A stretch of DNA of 64,000 nucleotides from Deltaproteobacteria bacterium (GTDB lineage: Bacteria; Myxococcota_A; Polyangia; Polyangiales; Ga0077539). Below are positions 27,083-38,772 of this stretch, piece after piece (position 1 is the first letter of the stretch; each line of letters starts with the position of its first letter). The position numbers were made by a program, and so were the translations under genes. The notes beneath the pieces are model-generated. The model ran no database searches and was not told where the DNA came from. It saw only the letters and a list, made by a program, of their open reading frames with translations. Location: positions 164,875 through 228,874 of the forward strand of contig JADJAE010000004.1 in NCBI GenBank assembly GCA_016704445.1. The letters are read 5' to 3'.

Positions 27083-27680
27083 TCCGCGCACGGAGTCCGC
27101 GACCTCGCCCTTTCTTCATCCCAGGGGAAGGGGTGTCCGTCGAAGGGACGGTCTGCGTGACCGGGGGCAGCACCACGGCGACCGGAGGGGGCTCGGCGAC
27201 GACCGGGGGCGGCGCCGCGACGACCGGAGCCGCGGGAGGAGGCAGGGTCGATCCGTCGAAGCCGAGGTGCTGCGCGCCGCGCCACGCTCCGGAGATGCCG
27301 TCGATGATGGCGCCGACGCCGAAGCCGAGGGTGAGGTCGAGCCACACCCAGCCCGCGCCTACGCTCCCCCGGTCGATGTGCAGCAGGCGCGAGAGCCCGT
27401 TGGCCGCGATCACCACGTCGTGGGCGATGCGGAGATCGAGCACGACGGTCGGACCGTGCGAGCAGGTGCTGCGATACCAGCGGTCGACCATGCTGACGCC
27501 GGCCTGGGTCTGGTAGTTCAGGTCGACCTCCGCGGCCACGCCGTTGTCGGTCACGGTGTAGTCCGGGGGCATGTTGATGAGCGCGATGGTGGTCGGCGTC
27601 TTGTTGAACATCCCGGCGCAGCCGAGCGACATTGTGAGTGCGAGTAGCACGATCACGCGATGCCTGGTGATCGTCTTCAT
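27057..27680 (-). CDS. Lipoprotein with Pro/Val-rich C-terminus
   Basis: The 207-residue protein starts at ATG 27680 behind a GAGAGG ribosome site. Residues 1-21 (VIVLLALTMSLGC) are a lipoprotein signal with lipobox SLGC. The mature part has a short beta-rich segment (ALINMPPDYTVTDNG), DRWYRSTCSHGPTVVLDLRI, and a hydrophobic helix around WVWLDLTLGFGVGAIIDG, followed by a Pro/Val-rich tail and a basic end. The composition (Thr, Asp and Gly-rich hydrophobic segment) recalls small envelope proteins that bind peptidoglycan or insert into membranes, but no family is recognised. Confidence 0.65.
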   Translation of the reverse strand: MKTITRHRVIVLLALTMSLGCAGMFNKTPTTIALINMPPDYTVTDNGVAAEVDLNYQTQAGVSMVDRWYRSTCSHGPTVVLDLRIAHDVVIAANGLSRLLHIDRGSVGAGWVWLDLTLGFGVGAIIDGISGAWRGAQHLGFDGSTLPPPAAPVVAAPPPVVAEPPPVAVVLPPVTQTVPSTDTPSPGMKKGRGRGLRARREKNRKGA

Positions 27681-27739
27681 GGGTGAACCTCTCTGCTGAA
27701 CTGGACGGAAGGGGAGCGGGAACGAGGCGCCAGCGGGCG

Positions 27740-28771
27740 CTATCGGCAGATCGGGAAGACCGTCACCGTGGCGCAGGTCGTCCCACCGAAGTCCGCGCAG
27801 CGAAGGCGGGTCGTGTGGCCCAGCACGCAGGCGACGATCTCCGCGCCGTCGCACCGCCCGCTGCTCGGCATCGTCGGCGTCGTGGTGGGCGCGACGCAGT
27901 CCGCTCCCGCGGGGATGCACTGCGGGTCACGCGAGCCACCCGCGAGCACTCCGCACGTCATCCCGACGCTGCCGCAGTCCTGACGCAGCTCGCGCATCAT
28001 GCCCTGCAGCGACACGCAGTTGACCACCGTCGATCCATCGCAGCGCACGCCCGGCGTCGCGCACGGGACCACCGCCGTGGGGAGGCATCCGATGGAGCGC
28101 CCCTCGGCGACGCACGTGGTGCCCGCCGGGCAGGGCTCGCGGATCTCGGTGCCGGTGCCGTCCCCGCGCGGGCCACAGCGCACCTGCGCGTCGCCGTCGC
28201 AGCGGAGGGTCAGCGCGTTGACGACGGGAGTGCACGGAGTCGCTGGGGCGGGCGCGACGCAGTACCCGGCGCTGCAGGTGAGCCCGAGCGCGGCGCAGTC
28301 GGTCACCTCGGGGACGTTGTCGCTCCGGTTGGAGCACAGCACGGCGACCTGACCCTCGCAGCGGCCGCCCTCCACGGTGCACGCGGCGGTGTCGAGGCGG
28401 GCGCAGCGGGTGAAGGCGTCGCAGGTGGAGGAGGCCATCGCGCACCGCACCAGGCGATCGATCTGCTGACGCCGGACGGCGCTGCGGTTGGTCTGGGTGC
28501 GATCGCGGGCGAGGCTCTCCGCGCAGCGATCGATGGGGGCGCCCACGACGGGGCCGAAGCTGCAGGCGTTGGTGAACGAGCAGGTGCGGAGGATGTCCGC
28601 GGGGATCGCGCCCGGCGCTGCCGGGGAGTCGCTCGCGACCGGAGCGTCATTGGCGACATCGACGATCGCCGCGGCCACGCCGGAGTCCGTGGTCGCCGGT
28701 GTCGGCGCGTCGGAGCAGCCCGAAAATGAGGCCATCAGGGCCACGGGCCCGATCCATCTCGAAATGGTCAT
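27740..28771 (-). CDS. Cys-rich lipoprotein
   Basis: This 343-residue protein starts at ATG 28771. The signal is MTISRWIGPVALMASFSGCS with lipobox FSGC. The mature part is built from loose repeats of about 45 residues each with a CxG..V..C pattern (RCEGQVAVLCSNRS, RCDGDAQVRCGPRG, RCDGSTVVNCVSLQ, RCDGAEIVACVLGH), about 25 cysteines in all, suggesting a disulphide-stabilised extracellular rod. Similar modules are common in Myxococcota lipoproteins; ligand and role are unknown. A near-perfect inverted repeat sits just upstream of the start. Confidence 0.7.
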   Translation of the reverse strand: MTISRWIGPVALMASFSGCSDAPTPATTDSGVAAAIVDVANDAPVASDSPAAPGAIPADILRTCSFTNACSFGPVVGAPIDRCAESLARDRTQTNRSAVRRQQIDRLVRCAMASSTCDAFTRCARLDTAACTVEGGRCEGQVAVLCSNRSDNVPEVTDCAALGLTCSAGYCVAPAPATPCTPVVNALTLRCDGDAQVRCGPRGDGTGTEIREPCPAGTTCVAEGRSIGCLPTAVVPCATPGVRCDGSTVVNCVSLQGMMRELRQDCGSVGMTCGVLAGGSRDPQCIPAGADCVAPTTTPTMPSSGRCDGAEIVACVLGHTTRLRCADFGGTTCATVTVFPICR

Positions 28772-29075
28772 GTTGCATGTCCCGGCGGAGAATCTCCGCG
28801 GGAACCCCTTGGATGGAGCTCGTCAGGTGATCAAGACACCTGCGCCCCCTCCATCTCGTTATCATCTGCGTTTCGCAGTTGATACAGCATGAATATGCGG
28901 TATCGCCGCCGGTCGCCGATGTGCTCTGCGGGCCGAAGTGCCTATTGCGACTTCGATGAGTGTCGGGAGAGCTTACCGAGGCGATCGTCGGTGTCGGCGA
29001 AGAGGGTCTGGCGCGAGGGGCCTTTGTTGTTGCGCGGGGACGTGCTGCGACGCTCCTCGTCCCGCCCCCGGTCGA
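28772..29075. other. Intergenic region with a hairpin or operator at 28781-28803
   Basis: 304 bp between two minus-strand genes. GCGGAGA-A-TCTCCGC (28785-28799) is a perfect inverted repeat, extended to CCCG/CGGG with one bulged base, 10-32 nt upstream of the Cys-rich lipoprotein start. It could be a regulator site or an mRNA hairpin covering the ribosome site. I see no gene or RNA in the remainder. Confidence 0.5.
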
Positions 29076-30722
29076 TCAGACCGAGATCGAGCCCTTGCGA
29101 AACTCGCTGGAGGCGATCTTCACGTTCACCACCGCGGGCTTGTGGAGCACGTCCGTGGCGTGGAAGGCACGCTCCAGCGCCGGGCCCAGCTCCGCGGTGG
29201 TCTCCACCCACTCGCCGTGGCACCCGAGGGCGCGGGCCACCTCCTCGTAGCGGGTGTACGCGAGCCCCGTCGCCACGGCCCGCTCCTCCCCGAAGAACTC
29301 CACCTGGCCGCGGCGGATCTGCGTCCACCCGGCGTCGTTGCCGATGAGGCACATCACCGCGATGCCCTGCCGCGCCATCGCCTCGAGCTCCATCGTGTGC
29401 AGCCCGAACGCTCCGTCGCCGTACACCACGATCACCCGCGCATTCGGCCGCGCCAGCTTCGCCGCCATCGCGTAGCCCGCCCGACGCCAAGCGTCCCGAG
29501 CGGACCAGGGTCCATCCAGAGACCCGGTAGCGCACCTTGAGCACGTGAGGCCGCGGTGGCCACGAGTCGCCGCCGTCGCCGATCACGATGGTGTCGTCGT
29601 CGACGTACTTGTCCAGCTCGGCGCACACCCGCAGCGGGTTCGGCGGATCGCTGTCGATCACCATCTCCCTGGCCATCTTGGCGCGGCTCGCGTCCTCGCT
29701 CAGCCGCACCGTGGCGGTCCACTCCGCGTGGTGGTTGGCGGAGTGCGGGAGCGCCTCGACGAGGGCGCGCAGCACCAGGCCCGTTTCGGCCACGAGGCCC
29801 ACGTCGACGCCGCGGTTGTGGCCGATGGTGGTGGCGTCGCGGTCGACCTTGATGACCTTCGTGTCGGGCAGCCAGGTCGGGGCGCGGCCGTAGTCGACGC
29901 GGAAGTCGAAGGGCGTGCCGCACATGAGCACCACGTCCGCAGCGCCCAGCGCCGCGCGGCGAGCGCGGGTGAAGAGGCAGGGGTGGTCGGGGGCAGCGAG
30001 CCGCGGGCCATGCCGTTGACGAAGGTCGGCATCGGAAACCAGTCGAGCAGGTCGAGCAGGGCCTTCTGGTCGCGGCTCCAGTGGAGCTGACCGCCGATGA
30101 TCGCCACCGGGCGCTCGGCCTTGGAGAGGATCTCCACCGCGCGAGCGAACTCCGTCGGATCGGGCGCGGGCTGCGCGGCGGTGCGGGAGGTCTTCGGGTC
30201 GGCGAAGTCCTCCACGTCGGCGAAGCCCATCAGCACGTCGATGGGCATCTCCAGGTAGACGGGACCGGGCACGCCGGAGAGGGCCACGCGGAAGGCCGTG
30301 GAGATGTACTCCGCGACGCGCTCGGTCTGGAGCACCCTGAACGAGGCCTTGGTGATGCTCTTGATGAGGTCCAGGTGGTTCATGTCCTGGAGCGAGCCGC
30401 GGTCGGTGAGCTGCGTCGGGCCCGCGCCGCCGATGCACACCAGCGGAACGCCCGCGCGCTGCGCGTTGGCCAGGGCGGTCACCACGTCGGTCACCCGGGG
30501 GCCCGCGGTGACGGCCACCACGCCGGGCTGGCCCGTGACCTCGCCCACCCGTCGGCGGCGTGGCTAAGCGGTCTGCTCGTGGCGCACGTCGACCACCCGG
30601 ATGCCCACGTCCAGGCAGCCATCATAGATGTTCTGGATGTGCCCTCCGCAGAGGGTGAAGAGGTGCGTCACCCCCTCCCGGGAAAGGGCCTCTGCCACCA
30701 GCCGTCCGCCGTGCGCCATCAT
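29076..30722 (-). CDS. ThDP-dependent lyase (2-hydroxyacyl-CoA lyase / acetolactate synthase-like), several frameshifts
   Basis: Three frames together give a full ThDP enzyme of about 550 residues. N-domain from ATG 30722 or 30719: GVTHLFTLCGGHIQNIYDG, RHEQTA with the cofactor-activating Glu, then VTGQPGVVAVTAGPRVTDVV. Middle domain: ERPVAIIGGQLHWSRD and VLMCGTPFDFRVDYG. C-domain: GPLGTLGVG, then VIVVYGDGAFGLHTMELEAM and CLIGNDAGWTQIRRGQ, the GDG...N diphosphate motif. Frame changes fall near 30566, 30550, 29990, 29510 and 29475. The overall pattern is closest to 2-hydroxyacyl-CoA lyases, which cleave 2-hydroxyacyl-CoA to formyl-CoA and an aldehyde, but acetolactate-synthase-like activity cannot be excluded. 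It is divergent from the acyl-CoA dehydrogenase gene. Confidence 0.75.
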
Positions 30723-30874
30723 CGTGGGGTGTGATCCTCTGGTCTCTGAAGGGGGGGTGTAGTGACGTTCGCCTGCGCCGCCGCTGCGGCCGCGCGGACG
30801 GTACATCGTCTCCGCGCCGAGCTGACACCCTCCGAGGCCACGGGCGCAGCGAGCGAGTGACGGGCGTGAAGCGC

Positions 30875-30919
30875 TTGACGCGCTGCGGTGCGGAGACTAA
30901 CGACTGAATCGCGATTCAG
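30875..30919 (+). promoter_or_regulatory. Promoter with 16-bp palindromic operator before acyl-CoA dehydrogenase
   Basis: TTGACG (30875-30880), a 17-bp spacer and TAACGA (30898-30903) form a promoter candidate. Immediately after the -10 box lies the perfect palindrome CTGAATCGCGATTCAG (30904-30919), covering the likely +1. TetR-type regulators of fatty-acid genes often use TGAAT...ATTCA palindromes (family knowledge), so a repressor sensing acyl-CoA is a reasonable inference. The site also lies 182 bp upstream of the divergent ThDP enzyme start. No regulator gene is nearby. Confidence 0.6.
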
Positions 30920-30992
30920 CGGCCTCGCGACGCTCATCGATGGCGGCGCGCGACAAAGGCCCTCTCCATCCATCCAAGTCGGAGGTACCCCA

Positions 30993-32834
<1,842 letters not shown>

Positions 32835-32846
32835 TCCTCCGAGAGT

Positions 32847-32872
32847 TCCCCCTCCGCGACCGCAGAGGGGGA
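32847..32872. terminator. Stem-loop between convergent genes
   Basis: TCCCCCTC, a 10-nt loop and GAGGGGGA form an 8-bp perfect stem 12 bp after the acyl-CoA dehydrogenase stop. It lies between two convergent genes and could serve both. No T-run follows, as usual in this very GC-rich DNA. Confidence 0.55.
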
Positions 32873-32982
32873 TCCGTCTCCATCAACAGTTCTGGTGAGC
32901 CGAGCGGCGAGAGGGGGAAAAGCTCCCCTGCACGCTCCCCCGAAGGCCGTTGCCTTGAGGGAGGCGCAGGAGCCGCGTTGGG

Positions 32983-35900
32983 TCAGTTGGTGTCGAAGGC
33001 CGGCGAGGTGGTGCCGGTGACGGCGCTCGCTCGGACGCCGATGCGCCCGGTGCTGCCGCTGCCGCCCGCGGCCGAGCCGCAGGTCGCGGTGCCGCCGCCG
33101 CCGCCCGCCACGGAGACGCGGTTGGAGTTGATCACCGCCGCGCCGGAGGTCTGCAGCCGGACCGCTCCGCCCGCGCCGCCGCCGCCGCCGCCCATGCCGC
33201 AGCCGACGCCGCCGCACGCGCTGCTGGCGCCGTTGGCGCCGAGCGCCCCCCGGGCGCTGATGAGCCCGGTGGGGGCCACCGTGAGCGTGTTGGCGCGGAT
33301 CAGGATGAGCCCGCCGCCGCTGCCGCCCGCGCCGGGGTTGCCGCCGTCCTCGTCCGCCCCGCCTTCGCCGCCGGCGCCGCCGAAGTGCGCCGCCGTGCGG
33401 AGGTTGGACGTGCCCGACACGGAGCCTTCGGTGCCGCCGGGGATGGGGCACGCCTCTCGGCAGATGCCGCAGGTGCCGTTGCCGCCGTGCTGGCCCGCCG
33501 CGGCGTGGCCGCCGCCGCCGCCGGAGGCGTCGTCCTGGCCCGCGCCGCCGCCGCCGCCGCCGCTGCTGTTGGCCGCGATGTTCGCGCCGCCGAGGCCCGC
33601 GAAGCCTTCGCCCTGGAAGCCGCGAGAGCAGCGGTAGAGGCAGCCGTGGCCGCGGCCGCGGAAGCCGCGGGAGTCCATGGTGACCGAGCCCGCCACGCTG
33701 ACGTCCCCAGTGGCGTCGAGCGCGAGGATGCCGCCGCTGTTGCCGTCCCACGCCGGCGCCGTGAGCGTCGTCGAGCCCGGCACGGAGACCGTGGAGCGCT
33801 CCTCGACCACCACCACCTGCGCGCGGCAGGCCGCGTCGGTGCGGAAGGTGCTGCCCAGCGCCGCCGCGAGCACCACCGTCGTCCCGGAGACCACGGAGAC
33901 GCGGCCGTACTCGTAGGTTCCGGCGCCCGTGTTGCACTGGGTCTGGTGGAGGATGACCTCCTGGCCCGCGACGAAGGTGCCGGTGACGTTGCTCAGGGTG
34001 ATCACCGGCGAGCCCGCCGAGCCCGCCACGCTGGCGCGGATCACGTTGATGGTGACCGTTCCCGCGACGTTGAGGGGGCTGTCGCCCCCGCCGAAGCCGC
34101 AGCGGCCGGCCGCGCAGGTGGAGCCCGCGGGGCAGACGGTTCCGCAGGCGCCGCAGTTGCTGGAGTCGGTCTGCGTGTTGATCTCGCAGCCGTCCGTCGC
34201 CGAGCCGTTGCAGTTGGCGAAGCCCGTGGCGCACGCCGCGATGCTGCAGGTGCTCGCGGCGCAGGAGCCCGTCGCGTTGGCGGGGGCGCAGCGCCGGCCG
34301 CAGCCGCCGCAGTTGTTGATGTCCGTCGCCAGCGTGGACTCGCAGCCGTCCGTCGCCGCGAGGTTGCAGTCGGCGAAGCCGGCGCCGCAGACGAAGCTGC
34401 ACGCCGAGGCCGCGCACACCGGGGTGGCGTTGGCGCGGGGCGGGCACGTCACCGAGCACGCGCCGCAGTTGGCCGGGTCGCTCGAGGTGGACACGCACAC
34501 CGAGGCGCAGGTGGCCTGACCCGCGCCGCACGAGGTCACGCAGGCGCCCGTCGCGCAGATCTGCCCCGAGGCGCAGGCGCGGGCGCAGGCCCCGCAGTTG
34601 GTGCGGTCGGTGAGCAGGTCGCGGCAGGTGCCCGAGCAGTTGGTCTGCCCGCCGCGCAGGTCGTGACGCACGCGCCGGCGGAGCACACCTGGCCCGCGGC
34701 GCAGGCCCGGCCGCACATCCCGCAGTTGGCGTTGTCGTTGCCGAGGGTGACGCACGACCCGCCGCAGTTGGTCTGCCCCGCGGGGCACGAGACCACGCAG
34801 CCGCCCGCGAGGCAGGCCTCGCCGGTGGCGCACGCGCCCGCAGGTGCCGCAGTTGGCGCGGTCGTTGAGCAGGTCGCGGCACGATCCGGTGCAGTTGCTG
34901 AGCCCCGCCCCGCAAGAGGTGACGCAGGCGCGCGCGGAGCACACCTGACCCGCGGCGCAGGCCACGCCGCAGGCGCCGCAGTTGGCGCGGTCGCTGTCGA
35001 TGTCCCGGCACGAGCCGGAGCAGTTGGTGAGCCCGACCACGCACGACACCACGCAGGCGCCGCCGGAGCACACCTGGCCCGCGGCGCAGGCGCGCCCGCA
35101 CGCGCCGCAGTTGGCCCGGTCGCTCTGGAGGTCACGGCACGAGCCCGTGCAGTCGGTGAGCCCGGAGGTGCACGAGGTCACGCACGCCGCGCCGGAGCAC
35201 ACCTGGCCCGCGGCGCAGGCGCGCCCGCACATGCCGCAGTTGGCCCGGTCGCTGGCGAGGTCGCGGCACGAGCCCGTGCAGTTGGTGAGCCCCGCGAGGC
35301 AGCTCACCACGCAGGAGCCGGCGGAGCACACCTGCCCCGCGGCGCACGACACCCCGCACGCGCCGCAGTTGGCGCGGTCGGTCTGGAGGTCGCGGCAGGT
35401 GCCCGCGCACACGGCCTGGCCTGAGGGGCAGGAGACCACGCAGGCCCCCGCCACGCAGACCTGTCCCGCGGCGCACGCGCGGTCGCAGGCGCCGCAGTTC
35501 GCGCGGTCGGTCTGCAGGTCGCGGCAGGTGCCGCTGCACACCGTCTGGCTCGCGGGGCAGGACACCACGCCGCCCCGGCCACGCAGACCTGGCCTGATAC
35601 GCAGGAGGTGCCGCAGGCGCCGCAGTTGCCGCGGTCGGTCTGCAGGTCGCGGCAGGAGCCCGAGCACGCCGAGAGGCCCGGCGCCGCAGGAGGTCACGCA
35701 CATCGCGCCGGAGCACACCTGCCCCGCCGCGCAGGCCATCCCGCAGGCGCCGCAGTGGTCGCGGTCGCCCTGGAGGTCGCGGCAGGTGCCGCCGCAGTTG
35801 CTCTGGCCGCTGGGGCACGAGACCACGCACGACCCGGCCACGCAGACCTGGCCGCTGCCGCAGACGTTGCCGCAGAGGCCGCAGTGGGCGCGGTCGGTCT

Positions 35901-37316
35901 GGAGGTCGCGGCACGAGCCGCCGCACTCGACCTGCGCGGTCGGGCACGACACCACGCACGCGCCCGCGGAGCACACCTGGCCCGCGCCGCACACGGCGCC
36001 GCACGCGCCGCAGTTGATGCGGTCGTTCTGGAGGTCGCGCCACGAGCCCGAGCAGTCGGTGGTGCCCGTGGCGCAGGAGGTCACGCAGGCGCCCGCGGAG
36101 CACACCTGGCCGCTCGCGCAGACACGGCCGCACTCGCCGCAGTGGGCGCGGTCGGTCTGGATGTCGCGGCACGAGCCGCCGCAGTTGGAGAGGCCCGCTG
36201 CCGCAGGAGAGCTGGCAGGCGCCGGAGGTGCAGACCTGGCCCGAGGGGCACGCCGTGCCGCAGGCGCCGCAGTTGGCGCGGTCGTTCTGCAGGTCGCGGC
36301 ACGAGCCGCCGCAGTTGGACTGCCCCGAGGCGCAGGTGAGCACGCACATCCCCGACGAGCACACCTGGCCCTCGGCGCAGGCGCGGCCGCACTCGCCGCA
36401 GTTGGCGCGGTCGGTCTGCAGGTCGCGGCACGAGCCGCCGCAGCTCGTGGTGCCGGAGCTGCACGACAGCACGCAGCGCGCGCCGTCGCAGACCTGCCCG
36501 GAGGGGCAGACGTTGCCGCAGGCGCCGCAGTTGTTGCGGTCGGTCTGGAGCTCGGCGCAGTAGCCGGGGCCGCTCCCGCCGTCGCCGCCGTCGGTGACGC
36601 CGCCGTCGGTGACGCCCGCGTCGGGGTTGGAGGTGCAGGCGGTGAAGCCCGTCGCGCAGGTGGTGACGCAGCGCGAGGCCTCGCAGGTCTGCCCCGGGGC
36701 GCAGCCGACGCCGCAGGCGCCGCAGTTCATCGGGTCGCGCCGGATGTCCGCGCAGTACGCGCGCCCGCCGCTGCTGCAGGTGGTGAGGAGCTCGGCGCAC
36801 GAGGTGGTGCACATCCCGTTGGAGCAGACCTCGCCCGCGGCGCACTGACGCCCGCAGCCGCCGCAGTGGTTGCGGTCGGTGCCGGGGAGCACGCACACGT
36901 TGCGGCCGCCCGCGTCGCCCGCGTCGCCCGCGGCCTCGGGGCACGCGATCTGCTCGCCGGGGCAGAGGGTGCGGCACACGCTGTCGACGCAGCGCTCGGT
37001 GTTGGCGCACACCACCCCGCAGGCGCCGCAGTTGCCGGGGTCGACCGCCGAGGAGACGCACATCCCGTTGCACGCGCCAGCTGGCCGGGGCCGCAGCGCG
37101 GCCCGTCGGTGCCCGCGTCGGCGCCGGAGTCGATGCCGGAGTCGATGCCGGCGTCGAAGCCGCTGTCGATGCCGCCCAGGTCGTTGACGGCGGAGTCGCC
37201 GGGCCGCCGACGACAGAAGCGCCGTCGGTACAGCCGCAGACGAGCACCGCGCTCAGTAGGATGGTCCCCCATGGTGTTGCGGGGGGTCGGGCTCTCATGC
37301 CTGGTCTCTGCGACAT
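32983..37316 (-). CDS. Giant Cys-repeat lipoprotein with Gly-rich C-terminal region, multiple frameshifts
   Basis: One gene of about 1440 codons. ATG 37316 (or 37298) opens a lipoprotein signal (TILLSAVLVCGC), then an Asp/Gly/Ser linker (GIDSGFDAGIDSG). About twenty tandem modules of 38-40 residues follow with the pattern SC-x5-C-x2-CRDLQTDRANCGACG-x2-CAAGQVCS-x-GACV, eight cysteines each. Two longer CNLAATDGCE-type modules close the array at about 34150-34400. The C-terminal 340 residues lack the modules and are Gly/Ser/Ala-rich with short beta repeats (LTVAPTGLISARG, VAGSVTMDSRG), like beta-helix surface proteins. The frame breaks near 37200, 37080, 36195, 35690, 35575, 34840 and 34655, each time resuming in register with the repeat pattern. 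It is probably a long disulphide-rich surface filament or adhesin; the ligand is unknown. Confidence 0.8.
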
Positions 37317-37489
37317 CGCGTCTTCTCCTTACGGGTGGTTGTAAACAGCCGGTTCCCACCGGGCGGAGGGCTTGGGCTCCGTCCGCGGCCGAGTGTCGGG
37401 CATGGCCGTCCGGGCGTCACCCCTCTCGTGCGCCGCAGCGCGCGGCTTGCCGTTGCGGTGCGAGGCGCGATACCTAAGCGAGAAGCCCA

Positions 37490-38056
37490 ATGGAATCCTC
37501 CCGACAGCGCCTGCTCGAGCGGCTGCGCACCGATGCCTGGCGACGGGGGACCTTCCGCCTCGCCTCCGGCCGCGACAGCGATTTCTTCATCGACTGCAAG
37601 CAGGTGATCCTGACCGCCGAGGGGCACCGGCTCTGCGGCGAGGTGCTGTGCGAGGTGATCCGCGCGTCGGGCCTCGGCGAGGAGGCCGACGCGGTGGCGG
37701 GCGTCGCGCTGGGCGGGTGCCCCCTCGCGAGCGCGGTCTCGCTGACCTCGGCCCTGGGTGGCGGTCGCAGCTGGGACGCCCTCTACGTGCGCAAGGAGCC
37801 CAAGGACCACGGGACGGCGCAGCGCATCGAGGGGAGGGTGTCGCTCGCGGCCTCGCTGCGCGTGGTGCTGCTCGAAGACGTGCTGACCACCGGCGGCTCG
37901 TCGCGCACGGCGGTCGAGGCGCTGCGGGCCGACGGGCACACGGTGCTCGCGGTGGTGGCGCTGGTCGACCGGCGCGAAGGGGGCCGCGAGGCGCTCGAGG
38001 CGATGGGGCTGCGGGTGATCCCGGTGTTCAGCCGCGCGGACTTCCTGGGTGAGTGA
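37490..38056 (+). CDS. pyrE: Orotate phosphoribosyltransferase
   Basis: The 188-residue protein makes OMP from orotate and PRPP in pyrimidine synthesis. It has SGRDSDFFIDCKQVILTAEG near residue 26, the flexible-loop lysines in YVRKEPKDHGTAQRIEG, and the PRPP-binding motif VVLLEDVLTTGGSS at about residues 124-137. Length is normal. The last 8 bp overlap the next gene, so the two are coupled. The upstream gap to the giant lipoprotein (divergent) is about 170 bp and should carry both promoters. Confidence 0.93.
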   Translation: MESSRQRLLERLRTDAWRRGTFRLASGRDSDFFIDCKQVILTAEGHRLCGEVLCEVIRASGLGEEADAVAGVALGGCPLASAVSLTSALGGGRSWDALYVRKEPKDHGTAQRIEGRVSLAASLRVVLLEDVLTTGGSSRTAVEALRADGHTVLAVVALVDRREGGREALEAMGLRVIPVFSRADFLGE

Positions 38057-38699
38057 GGTGCGCCGCGGGGCCCTGGCGCTGGGGCTGGCGATGGCGGTCG
38101 GGGCGTGCGCGTCGCCGACGGTGAGCCTGCGCCAGGGGCCGCGGGCGTACACCGCCGAGAGCTACGACGTCGTGCTGCGGCGGTGGACCCGCGAGGGCCA
38201 CCAGTACGCCCTCCAGGGCCTCGACGACCGCATCGCCGTGACGGCGACCTACGAGAGCTGGGACTTCCGCTGGGCTTACGTGGTGAGGTATGCGCAGGAC
38301 TTCCGGCTCACCACCCCGGAGCGGCAGGAACTCCTGCAGCACACCCTCGAGGCCGCCCAGCAGGAGCACGAGTTCTACGTGGCGCTCTACACGCAGAGCC
38401 GCCGCTGGGGCGAGCTCACCCGCCCGACCAGCGCGTGGCGGGTGCTGCTGCTCAACGACCGTCGCGAGGAGGTCGCCCCGGTGGCCATCGAGCCCATCAA
38501 CCGACCCGGGGCGGTGGAGCTGACCTACTTCCCGTACACCACGGTCTGGCGGCAGGCCTTCCGTATCCGCTTCCCGAAGTACCTGCGCAGCGCGAGCGGG
38601 GCCGAGGTCGAGGTCATCGACGAGCGGGTGCGCTCGTTTCGGCTGCGCTTCAGCGGCCCCCTCGGCACCACCGACCTCGTCTGGAACGTCACCCACTGA
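38049..38699 (+). CDS. Lipoprotein of unknown function coupled to pyrE
   Basis: The 216-residue protein has a lipoprotein signal (ALALGLAMAVGAC, lipobox VGAC). The mature domain has alternating charged and aromatic stretches: AYTAESYDVVLRRWTREGHQ, YESWDFRWAYVVRYAQDFRL and ELTYFPYTTVWRQAFRIRFP. No family is recognised. It probably sits on the inner face of the outer membrane. Its start overlaps pyrE by 8 bp, which suggests a conserved arrangement and not a metabolic link. Confidence 0.7.
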   Translation: MSEVRRGALALGLAMAVGACASPTVSLRQGPRAYTAESYDVVLRRWTREGHQYALQGLDDRIAVTATYESWDFRWAYVVRYAQDFRLTTPERQELLQHTLEAAQQEHEFYVALYTQSRRWGELTRPTSAWRVLLLNDRREEVAPVAIEPINRPGAVELTYFPYTTVWRQAFRIRFPKYLRSASGAEVEVIDERVRSFRLRFSGPLGTTDLVWNVTH

Positions 38700-38772
38700 C
38701 CGGCGTCGCGCTTTGAGGGAAGATCCAAGGCGTGGGAGCATCGGCGGGTCTCTCCCACTCGCCGGAGGCCTC

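Noticed and set aside
28889..29347. Plus-strand open frame downstream of the ThDP gene
   Set aside because: Arg/Ser-rich shadow of the minus-strand enzyme and the intergenic region, with no protein family features.
32915..32940. Second hairpin after the acyl-CoA dehydrogenase gene
   Set aside because: The G-rich and C-rich runs are offset and give at most a 4-5 bp stem, weaker than the clear stem at 32847-32872.
32983..37316. Regular repeats suggesting a CRISPR array
   Set aside because: The repeat period is about 115-120 bp, every unit is coding with conserved cysteines, and there are no unique spacers between short repeats.
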